The notes beneath the pieces were generated by a model, which did no database searches, was not told the origin of the DNA, and worked only from the letters and a program-made list of their open reading frames with translations. Source: Tillus elongatus (Eukaryota; Arthropoda; Insecta; Coleoptera; Cleridae). Taken from it: DNA of 64,000 nt. Position numbers and translations under genes: made by a program. Positions within the stretch are counted from its first letter, which is position 1, and every line of letters begins with the position of its first letter. Below, piece by piece: positions 12,881 through 26,180 of the stretch. The DNA lies in NCBI GenBank assembly GCA_964006375.1, contig OZ023262.1, positions 88,237,654-88,301,653 on the forward strand. The letters are read 5' to 3'.

Positions 12881-12921
12881 CCTCTGATGACGCTAACTTG
12901 GTTAGTGAAACGATCGTCAGG
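12881..12921 (+). ncRNA. Hammerhead ribozyme motif, PLE family A (right)
   Basis: Core CTGATGA (12884-12890), helix II GCTAAC/GTTAGT with loop TTG and one unpaired C, GAAA (12907-12910), a tiny helix III ACG-AT-CGT, then C at 12918 as the predicted cleavage position. Helix I starts CCT/AGG. This is the minimal type I arrangement known from PLE terminal repeats. Activity is unproven; the very short helix III usually needs dimers. Confidence 0.75.
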
Positions 12922-12969
12922 TCTTTTTAAAATGGATTGTGGTGATTTGGGCTCTCCAAGTGTACTTAT

Positions 12970-13221
12970 CAGTGCTCATCACAGGTTCCAATCTTCACTT
13001 AGTAATAATATGAATGTAAATATTGATCTAGACGCTTTTCTTCTGGCTGTGTAAATTGAATATAGAAGGGGAGTGTACATTACAGAGGACTTATTTTCGT
13101 ATTACTGCCATTAAGCAAACCCCAATATTCATTTCAACAAGTTTTGGCTTACTGACAGCTTCAGCTTAAATAATGCTCTTCCGTGACACACGTAAACAAT
13201 AACGTTTACAAACATCGGCAT
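12970..13221. other. PLE tail then unassigned sequence
   Basis: 12970-13003 still belongs to the family A end, since it matches 27553-27590 in reverse. The rest shows nothing recognisable. Confidence 0.6.
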
Positions 13222-13333
13222 CTTAGCGAATTTTCGTTGAAAAAATTGCTAATTAGGATATCGCGACCTGTTTCAAATGAGAGCACCACTTAGTGTCCTA
13301 GAATCCATATGCGGGCTCATCTTTTTTATTATA

Positions 13334-13337
<4 letters not shown>
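13222..13337 (+). mobile_element. (TA)n-centred repeat, decayed end module
   Basis: Degraded version of the end module ('gcgaattttcgttgaaaaaatt', 'agtgtcctagaatccatatg'), followed by a TA array. The second module is missing. Confidence 0.6.

Positions 13338-13420
<83 letters not shown>
13338..13420. repeat. (TA)n microsatellite 7
   Basis: Pure TA array after the decayed end module. Confidence 0.97.
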
Positions 13421-13423
<3 letters not shown>

Positions 13424-13429
13424 TTACAT

Positions 13430-13990
13430 CGAGTAATGTATTAGATTATTTCCGAAAATATACATTTTTGAGTGCTGAAAATTTGTACACGGGGGTGTCC
13501 GAAGATGCTCTATTTAATGGAAATCATTTCCAAAATGACGGACATCCGGTTACACCGTAAATAGATATAAAGATCGTTATTTCAAATAGAACACCCTGTA
13601 TGTTATTGCATTTTTAGAATACTCATCTAATTTTAGGTTAAAAGTTATTAGGGTATGCTCTTACTATCTCTAACTGTTTTCGAGTTATGTCAATTTATTT
13701 GAGAATTCTGTTCAAGGGGAGGCTGACTTAATGAAGGTGATTTCGTGTCGTGTTAGGATCCTGAAAATTATTTAATTTGTCAGACACGTTCCAAGGCCAT
13801 TAAGCTTCGACATGATTGTGAGGAAAAATTGTTTCATATACAGGGTGTTTTGTAGAATGTATTAGAATTTGGTGTGATTCAAACTAGAATAACTCATTTA
13901 TTTCAAATAGAACACCTGTATATTATCTTCTCATTGAATAGAGCAGATAATTCTCTTTCAAACTGTATTAGCATTTTTTATACCTAAAGT
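13430..13990. repeat. Tc1/mariner-type terminal fragments
   Basis: The signature 'tttcaaatagaacaccctgta' at 13577-13600 and near 13897-13920, and 'acagggtgttttgtagaatg' near 13841, are in opposing orientation and next to TA. This suggests ends of small TA-inserting elements. No full element could be delimited. Confidence 0.45.
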
Positions 13991-13993
13991 TGA

Positions 13994-15123
13994 TAATTGT
14001 CGAGATATTTGCGGTTTACCAAAAAAAATATTTAATATTTATGAAATTTCAACAAATAACAAAGAATAACAAAAAGTATTGAAAGTTGAAAACGATTATG
14101 ACTAGCTAAGAAACTCATGCTTGATATTGTTCAAATTGTGTACCATTCGCACTAATACATCGCTCTAAGCGTATTACAACTCCTTCACAACTAGCCCCGT
14201 CTAGTTGATACCAACAATTCACATACGCAGTAAGTGCTAAATTGTCCAAGAAATCAGAGACAGTGGTTCTCAAAATCTCTAGGTATTGCACAGCTGTCAG
14301 ATTATTATCGTAAATGCAGTACGATATTTTATCATCCATCAGAAGAGCAAACAAGTTGAAGCTAAATTTTATCTGAAAACAGCGTTCTCTTTTGACATGA
14401 GGATTGTCTTGAGCCCAGTAGTGAATATTATGTCTGTTAAATATTCCTTCATGGGACATCTTTGTTTCATCGGTCCAAATTATGCTTTTCAGAAATAAAG
14501 GATCGTTGCGGTGTCTTTCAAGGAGAGTGTGACAAAATTCAATTCGGTGAGCTGGGTCGTTCGGTTCCAGAGCTTGTAAACTTATAAATTTATAATTATG
14601 CATCGTATGCTTGGACAACAATCTCTGTGCTATGTTCATGTCATGTTCAGCTGAACGTATTGACGCCTTTGGATGAGCTTCGAAATAAGACAACACAGAA
14701 ATTTGTGTGTCTTCGTCTTCTGTAACTGTAACTGATCTTAATGTTTGTTTAGGCGTGCGAATTCCCGTTCTCAACAAATTGGTTACATAACGTCTGAATT
14801 TCAACGTAGTCATTAGCGAGGACTGGGGATACCTATTATTAAACAGCCGACATGTTCTTCTGACCACTCTGTTGTACTCTTCAGGAAACTAAAATAAATT
14901 CAGCAATTGTTCGTTTGAATAGCTGGCATTATCCATTATAACGTAGAATTTCTATTAATTCAGACAACAAAGACAAAATAACTCACGTTGTGAATGGCAG
15001 AAATATAAAACTGACATTAAACGGGAAAATGTCAAACATCACATAGCACTCTTAGAATTCATACAGATTTTAGACATAATCCTAAATATGTCTTTTTTTT
15101 TGGTAAACCGCAAATATTTCGAC

Positions 15124-15128
<5 letters not shown>
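13994..15128. mobile_element. Tc1/mariner-like element with inner inverted repeats
   Basis: 'ttgtcgagatatttgcggtt' at 13997-14016 pairs with its near-perfect inverse at 15091-15128. The transposase relic lies between. The right repeat runs directly into a (TA)n array at 15127. The true outer ends may lie further left, at the fragments near 13841. Confidence 0.6.
14115..14880 (-). pseudogene. Tc1/mariner-superfamily transposase, internally deleted
   Basis: Minus-strand ORF of 250 codons with a Tc1/mariner/IS630-type DDE transposase layout. An N-terminal helix-turn-helix region ('TLKFRRYVTNLLRTG') is followed by the first catalytic Asp in WTDETK, the typical 'NRHNIHYWAQDNPH' block, and the second Asp in 'CWYQLDGAS'. 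Directly after, the protein jumps to a C-terminal block ('RLERCISANGTQFEQ') that normally follows the third catalytic residue. A segment holding the SPDLTPxD/E motif has therefore been deleted in frame. Without that residue it cannot be active. 'DGAPxH' has also decayed to DGASC. Confidence 0.85.

Positions 15129-15207
<79 letters not shown>
15127..15207. repeat. (TA)n microsatellite 8
   Basis: TA array abutting the right inverted repeat of the transposase element. Confidence 0.97.
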
Positions 15208-15211
<4 letters not shown>

Positions 15212-15734
15212 TGTTGCATGTACCTATAAATACAAACAAATATACACGAAATACAAAATACGATTAAGTCTAAAATTTTGAATTAACAGGTGAAAGAGAA
15301 AAAAACGCCATTAAAAGGGACATAAAAGAGTCAGGGGAAGTTTTTACTTATTATTTAAAATGCAATGTTATCTACTTATTATAAGTAAAATATACAAACA
15401 GTTAGAACTTAGAATAAAAGGATAATTAACAAATTTTCGAAGTAATAAAAAGTAAAATCATAGTACCTTTAAATATGCTTCATATTCCATGATACCCACA
15501 CCCAAGGCATAACTGCGAAATAAATCCATAGCTAGGTTATGAATAGTACAATTTCACATCTCGACACCTAAAAAGGTAAAAATAGAAGTCAAAACTTATT
15601 ACGTTGTAGCATTATATTGAAATTCATAAAAATAAGTAGCGCAAAGTTAAAAGAATTTAATCAACTAAATATACAGTCAACAAAATGAATAAAAAGCAAA
15701 AGCAAGACACTAGTAGTAAAGCGTAAATAGCAAA
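15208..15734. other. No recognised gene
   Basis: AT-rich, no ORFs and no repeat module that I can match elsewhere in the window. Confidence 0.5.
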
Positions 15735-16160
15735 AATGTTCGGGACACAGCAAGTGCGTTATTGTAGTGAGTGTTCATAAGAATAATATATAATAGAGAT
15801 TTAGCCTCCTTATAGTAAAAGTTATAAAACCTTACTTTAATTAGGAACGGTTAAAAATAAGGTAAAGAACGGCAACCAAAAACATGACCTCTAACGTAAA
15901 TATTTATGCAGTAATTTGGATACAAAACTCAAACAAAACAATTGTTGTTTAGAAAATATACTCAACAAAAAATACACTAGAAAGCGGAACATAAAAAGAT
16001 TCCTGTGTTTCATGCATTGGCGGTGATTATATGCATGCAGAAGAGGAAAAATAACCTCCTTCACTCAAAAACTCGGTGGTTCTCCTTCCCCTTGTCTATG
16101 CATGTAACTACCTTCAAAAAATAAAGCACATGAAAAATTTCTGAGGAGCAACCCCCAATA
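15735..16160 (-). mobile_element. GCATGCAT-stem repeat (copy 1)
   Basis: Reverse complement of 61785-62175. Shared blocks include 'aataatatataatagaga', 'gttataaaacctta', 'gacacagcaagtgcgttatt' and the ATGCATGCA stem region near 16030. One end is the ACGCA/TGCGT-type dyad at 15745-15765; the other is a hairpin around GCATGCAT. No ORF. Confidence 0.7.
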
Positions 16161-16934
16161 AAGTTACAGAACCTGGGCGAATATGGATGCTGTTCGGGGA
16201 TGACAGGGTTTAAAAGAAGTATTGCTGCAAAATGTGGAAAACGCATCTTTTTAAAGTCCGACTGAATGTTTTTTTAGCATTTTACACTCAGATTTCCTCT
16301 CCGCAACCCTATTCTTTCTTGGTCCCTTAAGTTTCTTAGGGGTTGTTTGCACCAAATTTACCTTGTGGCTTGTGCATCCAAGGGGGGTTCTCAGCTTGTT
16401 TGTGAAAAAAAAAACATCCTTGTAGTAAACTGTCAATTAACATAAATCACATCCCACAGCGTGGCCTATAATGCCTTTTTCAGATAATATCGAATACCGC
16501 ACTAAAGTAAATAAATTCACTTGCTGTTTTACGTCTTCTTTATTTTTATATTACATAAGATAAGTAAGTATAATAAAGGGGGCCCTTAATTAACATTAGG
16601 CCTACACAAGCTTCAAAGTAGAGAAGACATTTAAATCGCGTCTGCGTGCACATAAAAATTAGTAAAATAAATTTATAAAATCTAATAAAAAACAACAATT
16701 TTACGATATTATTTTAAATAAACCAATAGGCATACGTTTCGCGGCTATTTCTCAATTCACGAGTGTATGAATTTCTAGGTTTTGCCCATGACTACACTGA
16801 AATCTGGTCGACGTCGAAAGCAAACACCTTTTAAATTAAACTCGGTAGGCTTGGACGCTAAACAAACGTAGGTGTGTCCAATTTTAAGCGGGACTGTACT
16901 TGTTTGAAACGTACAATATGAGAAATACAAAAAT
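16161..16934. other. No recognised gene
   Basis: Two overlapping 61-codon ORFs on the minus strand (16061-16436) match nothing I know and look like chance. The rest is AT-rich spacer. Confidence 0.5.
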
Positions 16935-18230
16935 ACGCTTTAAAGTGCTACTGACTAATGCACTGGCTAACATTTTCATGGAAAACTTTGAGACACAAGC
17001 CCTCAATTCATCCCAACTTAAACCAACCTGCTGGTTAAGATACGTTGACACTGTAAAGAATCTCTAGACGAATTCCTTTCTTACCTAAATAACATCAATC
17101 CCCAAATCCAGTTCACCATGGAAATATATAATAATTGCCATTCTTAGATGCTCGAATCACTAAAAACCCCGTCAGAGGATTTTCTTACACTGCTTACCGA
17201 AAACCAACCCACACGAATCGTTATCTTAACGCACAATCTCACCATCACCCATCGCAACTAAATTACGTGGTTTGAACACTAGTAACACGATCTCTGAGAC
17301 TAATAGACAAGAACAATAAACTGCCAGAATTAAACTTTTTTAAACAGACATTACTAGAAAACGGATGCAATAACAATCACATATTACGAAATATTAGAAA
17401 CGCACAACAACAAGCCACTACACCACAACAAGAACAGGCAGAGTCCACACAAAAACACAGCGTTTTTACCATACATTAAACGTGTCAACGACAAAATCAG
17501 CCAAATTTTTAGAACCCATAATATCAGAACCATGTTCAAAACAGAGCAAAAACTGTGAAATCTCAAAATAACTTCAAAGGATACGCTTCCAAACAAATCC
17601 CACACGAGTTGACGAAATTCCTTGTTAAGTCTGTTTCCGAACTTATGTGGCATCAACAAATAGGCTCATCCACAATATAATATATGAACACACCCTCGCA
17701 GTTAGAGAATCCGAACCCTTGTCGGCACTGGCCATGAATCATATTCTTACAGGACACAAAATAGACTTCGACCATGCCAAAACAGCCCCGGTTTACAACT
17801 TCAAAACCAGTATTATCCGCGAAGCGATCGACATCGAAAAATGTCCCGATTGTTTAAATAAGAGAGATGATCGTCTTCGTCTTCCGATTACTTGGGAACC
17901 TATTATATCTTTCTTACAAATACACAAAAAAACAACAAATTCCATAGACAATTTTATTTCCCCATTACCTAACTCAAAAAATAACAGCAATCCTCTTAAT
18001 CCTTTAAGTACTGTGACGAAAGCCCCTGATAATGAAGCATGTAAACTCAACGGTACATACAATACAAGACTTACAACGAACTGCCAGATCTCTCTTATGC
18101 CTAGGGTTGAACACACTGAGACCTTAGAGACCATCTCCGGCCAGATTTCGGGAGTAGGCAGATTGGGGCCCCGTAATCGAGCGACGACAACCCAACCCAC
18201 CTCTGACCACCGCTCTAAGGAGTAGGCAGA
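16935..18230 (+). pseudogene. Penelope-like retroelement family D, RT and GIY-YIG remnant
   Basis: It starts inside the RT ('LANIFMENFE', 16963 onward), with a decayed catalytic box RYVD-T where the YVDD motif should be. The fingers-to-thumb part follows ('FLDARITKNPV', 'YRKPTHTNRYLN'). After several frameshifts and stops, a readable 192-codon frame (17647-18225) contains the second half of the GIY-YIG domain: 'YEHTLAVRESEPLSALAMNH', then 'NFKTSIIREAIDIEK'. The loss of the second catalytic Asp makes this copy inactive. It belongs to a different family from copies at 25 kb and 12 kb. Confidence 0.85.
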
Positions 18231-18271
18231 TTGAGGCCTTAGAGTTGTTGTTCTTATATAGTTCCTTTATG

Positions 18272-18322
18272 TCTTGAAAATGACTCCAAAACAAGAGCCT
18301 AAACGTCGAGTTTCAATAAATT
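18272..18322 (+). ncRNA. Degraded hammerhead-like motif, PLE family D
   Basis: 'cttgaaaatgactcc' and 'gagcctaaacgtcgag' 7 nt apart resemble CTGAAGATGACTC...GAGTCGAAACGTC with substitutions in both conserved core strands. Position just after the PLE coding end supports a ribozyme relic. Not expected to cleave. Confidence 0.4.
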
Positions 18323-18354
18323 CTGGCTGCTGTTCAACACGAGAACCAAATATG

Positions 18355-18462
<108 letters not shown>

Positions 18463-18654
18463 AACATTTAAACATTTATTTTCTAGTCTCGTAGTAAATT
18501 GAGCTTTACGCATTTAAAGTTTAGTTTCAAACTAAGAGTGAAAGATTTAAGAAAATTATACATATTATTCAATTTTATCGCCAAAAAAAAAAAGAATGTT
18601 CTGGATTAAGGTACCGAAAGATACCAAAATAGTATGATTAAGTTCTGTACCACA

Positions 18655-19253
<599 letters not shown>

Positions 19254-19267
19254 GAAGGTAAAACATA

Positions 19268-20980
<1,713 letters not shown>

Positions 20981-21545
20981 CAGTGTGTCTCAAAGTGGAT
21001 GGGAATGTATTGCTATCTCCGTTATTATTAGAGATAGGGAGACGATTAAATTAGCAATGTTTTGTAGAATTTTATGCTAGTTCCAAATATGCCTTTTATT
21101 TTGCCCTGCCTCTTTTCGTTTTCGAGTTATTTTGAAAAAAAAATTCGATTTATTTTTTCTTCAATATCTAAGTAGGCATTGATCTGACATGTCTAACACT
21201 TGAACATTATTAGGATACTGATTACAGAGTAATCTTTTTGCGCTATTCTCAACTTTGGATTGTCATGTGTTTTTGAGCTACAGGTATCAACGTTTGTTTT
21301 TATTATGGCAGCCATATTGGATTTTTTGCTTATGTGATGCTTTCCAATGATGTACAACATGCTTGAGAAATCTTGTAATTTCACTGACAATTTTTAGGAA
21401 AACCGTTTTGAGGATAGCAGGCTATTAATTCCAATACCAGAAAACAAATGACAAAAAAAGGTGTTCAAAAGGCAGTAGGCCATGGAGTCTAACAATAGAA
21501 TTCTACTTTTAACATAGTTTTTCGTAATGATTCACGATCAAAAAT
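20981..21545 (+). repeat. Left long terminal inverted repeat
   Basis: Inverted match to 23300-23931 with small indels. It contains 'tatggcagccatattgga' and ends inward near 'tttcgtaatgattcacgat'. Confidence 0.85.
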
Positions 21546-21729
21546 ATTATGATTTAATTTACAATACTTAATTAGGTAATAATGCTAGGTAATATTATGT
21601 GGAACAGTTTAATAACGAAACCCGGTAATAACAAATAGAAACTTAAACTCCACAAAAAAACACAATTAGAAACGGAAGTCAACAAATAATACAATGGAAA
21701 CTTAAAAATACACTGAATAGAAAATTGTT

Positions 21730-22910
21730 CAATATGGCCACCGTTTTGTTGAATGCACTTTATACACCTTTGTGAAACATGCCTTCAAACTCTGGTGGGG
21801 GTGTTTCGGTTAATATGATTTATAGCTTCCGTGATTATGTTTCGTAATTAATTGATATTTTGTGGTGGATCGAATTTATACACATCATTCTTCTATGGGT
21901 GTTTTATCAGGACTTCGAGCACACCAGTGAACCGGCACATTGTTACAAATGGCACGATTATTAAAATTTTGGTACAAAAATTCTTTGACGATCCTTGTGA
22001 GCTGGAAAACCGTCTTATTGGTACCAAATCTCGTCTAAATTATCATGGACTCTTCTAATTCTTGGTAAGATATCATTTCTCAATAGATTAAAATACCTTT
22101 CCCCAGTTAAATTATTTTCAAAAAAGAACAGACCAACAATGAAGTTACTTGAAATTTGTTAAAATTAACTGTCTAATCTACAAATAAAAATAACAGTTTT
22201 TTACCTAATAAAAAAAGGCAAAGGTAAGATGTTTACTGGCAATTAGGCCAATAGTAACCCTTTTTGCTCATCTAAACTAACCTACCCTCCACCTGGGGCT
22301 CGATCTGAACGACAGAAGTGATTTGAAAAATCATCCGCTACCGGTGAGTCTCGAAAACCGCACCAAACATTAATACCAAGTCTGTCTTGCAATCGCCTTT
22401 CTTCCTTTAGATGGGGATTTTCATTTGCCCAATAATGCCTATTATGGCGATTATACACACCACAATTTGTAAATATGGATTCATCAATCCATATTATTTT
22501 CAATTGAAAATTTTCATATTGCTGAGTCTTTGGTACCATCTGCAGAATTGAAGTCGATTAGGGTAATCGTCAACATTTAATCCTTGTACTATTGTAGGTT
22601 TGTATGGACGGTCATTACTTTGTTTTAACTCACAGTGTACCTAACTTTTTGGAACGTCAATTTTTTCACCATAAACCTGAACAGATTGCGGATGGTTTTC
22701 GTTTGAAACTTGTAAGACGGCATTATTTCTTTCTTCACTTCTAGGCATTGGTCGTTTCTTTGCGTGGAGGCTACCGTCGTTCAATAATATGGTCACTATC
22801 CTGCGAAATATTTTGGTATTTGATTGTCGTCTTTCTGGGTAGTTGTTTTGATATGAATTTGCAGCTGCCTCAGTATTCTGGTTAGAACTAATATAACATT
22901 CCCACATGTC
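21730..22910 (-). pseudogene. Tc1/mariner-superfamily transposase, decayed
   Basis: Minus-strand pieces in order. N-terminal part at 22641-22907 ('NNYPERRQSNTKIFRRIV'). Central part at 22282-22539 with the first catalytic Asp in WIDES and the block 'NRHNRHYWANENPH'. Insertion or scrambled region of about 150 bp near 22140-22290. Then 'FFFENNLTGERYFNLLRND', WYQ-stop-DGFPAH with the second Asp, and 'ARSPDKTPIEE' as the third motif. A stop lies directly before the second catalytic Asp and there are several frameshifts. Dead. Confidence 0.82.
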
Positions 22911-23299
22911 AAAATATTCTCATTACTGAACATATTGTTGAGTAATATTTGAAATAAACAGGAAACAAACCATTTAGTACAAAATTTTAAGCAACGTGTT
23001 AAATACACCTTAAATTGTTCATATAATTAAGAATGACAGTATTCTTAATTGTCGCGATAATGTTATATCCATAGCAAACTTTCTTCTGTTGTTTTTCAGT
23101 TGACTTACGTTTAAAAATCAAACAATTTTCAAAGGCGTCTTCGTAAATCATTAATCGGCTTTTTATTAAGTTATGTCGTGAATTTAGTTATTTACTAGGT
23201 TTACCTATTTAATTAAATTATAACATTTTTTAGGATAATGTTGTAATGTAAAATATCATTTGTATTAATGGGCCGATTCATTGGTGTGCTCAAAGTTGA

Positions 23300-23931
23300 A
23301 ATGTTTTTATCGTAAATCATTACGAAAAATTATGTTAAAAGTATTGGTGTGCTCAAAGTTTTAGGAATTACTGAAAATTATTTTAAAAGTATAAGTCTAT
23401 TGTTAGACACCATGGACTACTGCTTTTTGAGCAATTTTTTTGTCGTTTGTTTTCTGGTATTGGATTATAGCCAACTATCCTCAAAACAGTTTTTCCCAAA
23501 ATTGTCAGTGCAATTGAGGAGTTCTCAAGCATGTTGTACAACATTGGAAAGATTTTTTCACAGGATATCACACGAGCAAAAAATCCAATATGGCTGCCAT
23601 AATAAAAAAAAACGTTGATACCTGTATCTCAAAAACAAATGACAATCCAAAGTTGAGAATAGCACAAAAAGATTACTCTGTAAAAAGTGTCCTGATAATG
23701 TACAAGTATTAGACATGTCAGATCAACGCCTACTTAGATATTGAAGAAAAAAGAAAGCGACAAATTTTGGCTTTTTCTAGACAACTTGAAAACGAAAAGA
23801 GGCAGGGCAAAATGCAAGTCATATTTGGAACGAGCATGCAAATTCTACAAAACATTGCTAATTTAACCGTCTTCCTATCTCTAATAATAACGGAGGTAGC
23901 AATACATTCCCAACCAGTTTGGGATACACCA
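23300..23931 (-). repeat. Right long terminal inverted repeat
   Basis: Inverse of the left arm. It carries a local direct repeat 'ttggtgtgctcaaagtt' (near 23281 and 23344) absent on the left, which explains its extra length. Confidence 0.8.
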
Positions 23932-23939
23932 TACTAGTT

Positions 23940-24289
23940 AGTGCAGTGATATGATAATACATACGGGGCTGCTTCAGCTTGCACCCGACAATCTCTTATG
24001 GGTGATTGACGACATCGAGCTTATTCTGGAAGTGCATGTACATAAAAATACCATTTGACTCCTTCTGTTCAATATACAGAGTGATTGGTGTTTTTTAGAA
24101 AACCTCTACAGGGCGTGCTTCGACCTGCCTGATTTAAAGTATACGGATATAGTGACTTAATGGCTCACTATATTTTCGATCTTGAATAGAATTATGATTC
24201 CAGGGGTGGATTAGCAATTTTATTCCCTTTATTACCATAGCGAAACTAACAATCCTTATATGGAACCAGTAAAATATAAATTCATAAAT
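23940..24289. other. No recognised gene
   Basis: Nothing recognisable apart from 'atacagagtgattggtgttt', which resembles a TA-flanked transposon terminus. Confidence 0.4.
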
Positions 24290-24640
24290 AAAAGGCCAGA
24301 AGCGGCAAGTGCGTTATTGTAGTGAATTTTCTTAAAAAATGTTTAATGGCAAATATGGTTACCAGTATCATCAAGATAGTAGAAACAATGTACCATATTA
24401 AATATTTTCATCAAGATAACTTTATTATTATTTAATATTTGGAAAGTACAAAATGTTCGAAAAATAAATTTGTTACTGGAAAAACTTGTCCGATTTTTAC
24501 TAAATTTGTTGAGTGCGTTTTTTATGCAACTGGATTGCTTGGATAAGTTCGTTTTCAGGAAAATGGCACCAGTTTTGCTTTGTAAGTGAGTCCAATATGT
24601 TAGACTTCAGGATATTATTACACAGAGTTATTTTCAATGA
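24290..24640 (+). repeat. Dyad-ended repeat fragment
   Basis: 'agaagcggcaagtgcgttat' and 'tagtgaattttctta' at 24300-24340, followed by 'accatattaaatattttcatcaa', as in the subfamily II spacer. A degraded partial copy. Confidence 0.55.
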
Positions 24641-24689
24641 TGTGACACGGAAATACATTTGTAGCTATAAGTAGAGACGCATATAAGAT

Positions 24690-26180
24690 TAAAACTAATG
24701 ATTTTATTACTACAGAAAATTTAACAGAAATTAGGAGAGACCCAACAAACGCATTTCAGGCAAAACTAAAAAATGAACTTAAAAATGTGTCTCTGTTTAG
24801 TCAACAAGAAAAGAAATATCTTTTATATAAAAGCCCGCAACCACCAAAATTATATGGCCACCTGAAAATTCAGTTAAGAATGCTTATGAACTTACACAAA
24901 AATGAAATAACTTAAATGTTCTCACAAATAGTAAATTAGTTTCATTTGATGTTTGTAGCATGTATTCTAAGATACCCCCTAAGGAATGTTTACCTCTATT
25001 TGAAAACGTTTTAATAGAAAAGAACGTAAATGTCATCAAAAGACAATAAATAATGAATCTTTTTAATGAATGTATAAAACAAAACTATTTTAAATTTAAT
25101 AATAAAGCTTATATACAAAATGAAGGTCTACCTATGGGTAGTCCGTTGTCACCTTTATTAGCCAACATCTTTATGGAAAACTTAGAAAACCAAATTTTAA
25201 CATCAGAACTTTCACATAATATTGTCTTTTGGTACAGATACGTAGATGATATTTCAGCATGTTTTCAAGGTAGTCATACAGAATTAAATGAATTTTTAAA
25301 TTTTATTAATAACTTTCACACAAATATTAAGTTTACTTTAGAAGAAGAAGCTAATAGTTGTATAAATTTATTAGACTTAACAATTAGAAAGTAAGAAAAT
25401 AATTCATTTGACTTTTCAATATATAGGAAACCAACTTACACTGACATAACCATACCATACGATTCATCTCACCCTTTTTCACAAAAGCTGTCAGCCTACC
25501 ATTATATGATACATCGTGCATTTTCAATACCTATGTCACAAAACAATTTTGAAAAAAAAAATTCAATAATTAAGCAAACAGGATTTAATAATGGCTACTC
25601 TGTTAAAATAATAGATAAAATGATAGAGAGAAAAGAATACAAATTAGCGACTAATTTAATTTATCCAAATATTAGAGACAAAAAAGACAACATATACATT
25701 TCGATAACTTATTTTGGAACCATTTCAGAAAACATTTCAAAAATTTTAAATACCTGTACAAATACAAAGGTAGCTTTTAAATCTTACAACACGACGCGTG
25801 ATTTGTTATTTAACGCGAAAGAAAAATCTTGTTTCCTGACAAAAGCTGGAGTTTATAAATTGGCTTGTACACATTGTAACGCAATCTACATAGGTCAAAC
25901 TTCTAGAAGATTTAACGCCCGATACAAAGAACATATTTCTTCATTTAGAAATAACCACGCTGCCAAATCTACATTTACAAAACATATTATTGATACCGAA
26001 CATAGACCCACAGTAAATAACCGCATACAACCACAACATTTTTATAATGACAAACGTAAACTAGACTTTTTTGAAGCTTTAGAAATCAAAAGGCACACAC
26101 ACGACAATAACTACCTTGTTTTAAACCAGCAAACTGATTTAATGAATTCCCCTTTCTTGGATATTCTTCTTTCTAATTAA
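24690..26180 (+). pseudogene. Penelope-like retroelement family B, RT and GIY-YIG
   Basis: The least decayed PLE here. The 5' part (24690-25050) is RT with an internal deletion after 'PPKLYGHLKIQ' and a stop just before 25053. From 25053 one frame runs to 26180 with a single stop (TAA at 25392-25394; the sister copy at 56780 has TTA there). RT motifs: GLPMGSPLSPLLANIFM (residues 25-41) and the catalytic YVDD (63-66), as in PLEs. The endonuclease follows: GVYKLAC with a CTHC pair, then 'AIYIGQTSRRFNARYKEH', a downstream His-containing block ('HIIDTEHRP') and a conserved Glu ('FFEALEIKRH'). These are the PLE-type GIY-YIG features, with a Cys/His finger. The N-terminal half is missing. Confidence 0.92.

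Larger units (their letters stand above)
11223..12969. repeat. Large inverted repeat of PLE family A 3' halves
   Basis: Arms 11223-11905 and 12301-12969 are reverse complements at high identity, separated by about 395 bp. Both arms contain the GIY-YIG part of a PLE, its 3' flank and a hammerhead motif. The right arm carries a 23-bp deletion near 12359. PLEs are known for tandem and inverted partial copies; here the inverted copies face head to head. Confidence 0.9.
20981..23931. mobile_element. Tc1/mariner-like transposon with very long inverted repeats
   Basis: 2951 bp. Ends CAGTGTGTCTCAAAG (20981) and CTTTGGGATACACCA-type (to 23931) are inverted. Both are flanked by TA (20979-20980 and 23932-23933), the Tc1/mariner target. 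The inverted arms run about 565 bp on the left (to about 21545) and 630 bp on the right (from about 23300), with matching blocks such as 'tccgttattattagagatag' and 'caatatggctgcc'. A transposase relic lies between them. Arms this long are atypical for mariner (tens of bp) and resemble foldback-style organisation. Confidence 0.88.

Noticed and set aside
12872..13054. 60-codon ORF across the hammerhead
   Set aside because: It crosses the ribozyme and the element end; chance frame.
17793..18200. Minus-strand 135-codon ORF
   Set aside because: Antisense of the PLE family D GIY-YIG reading frame, which has clear homology features.
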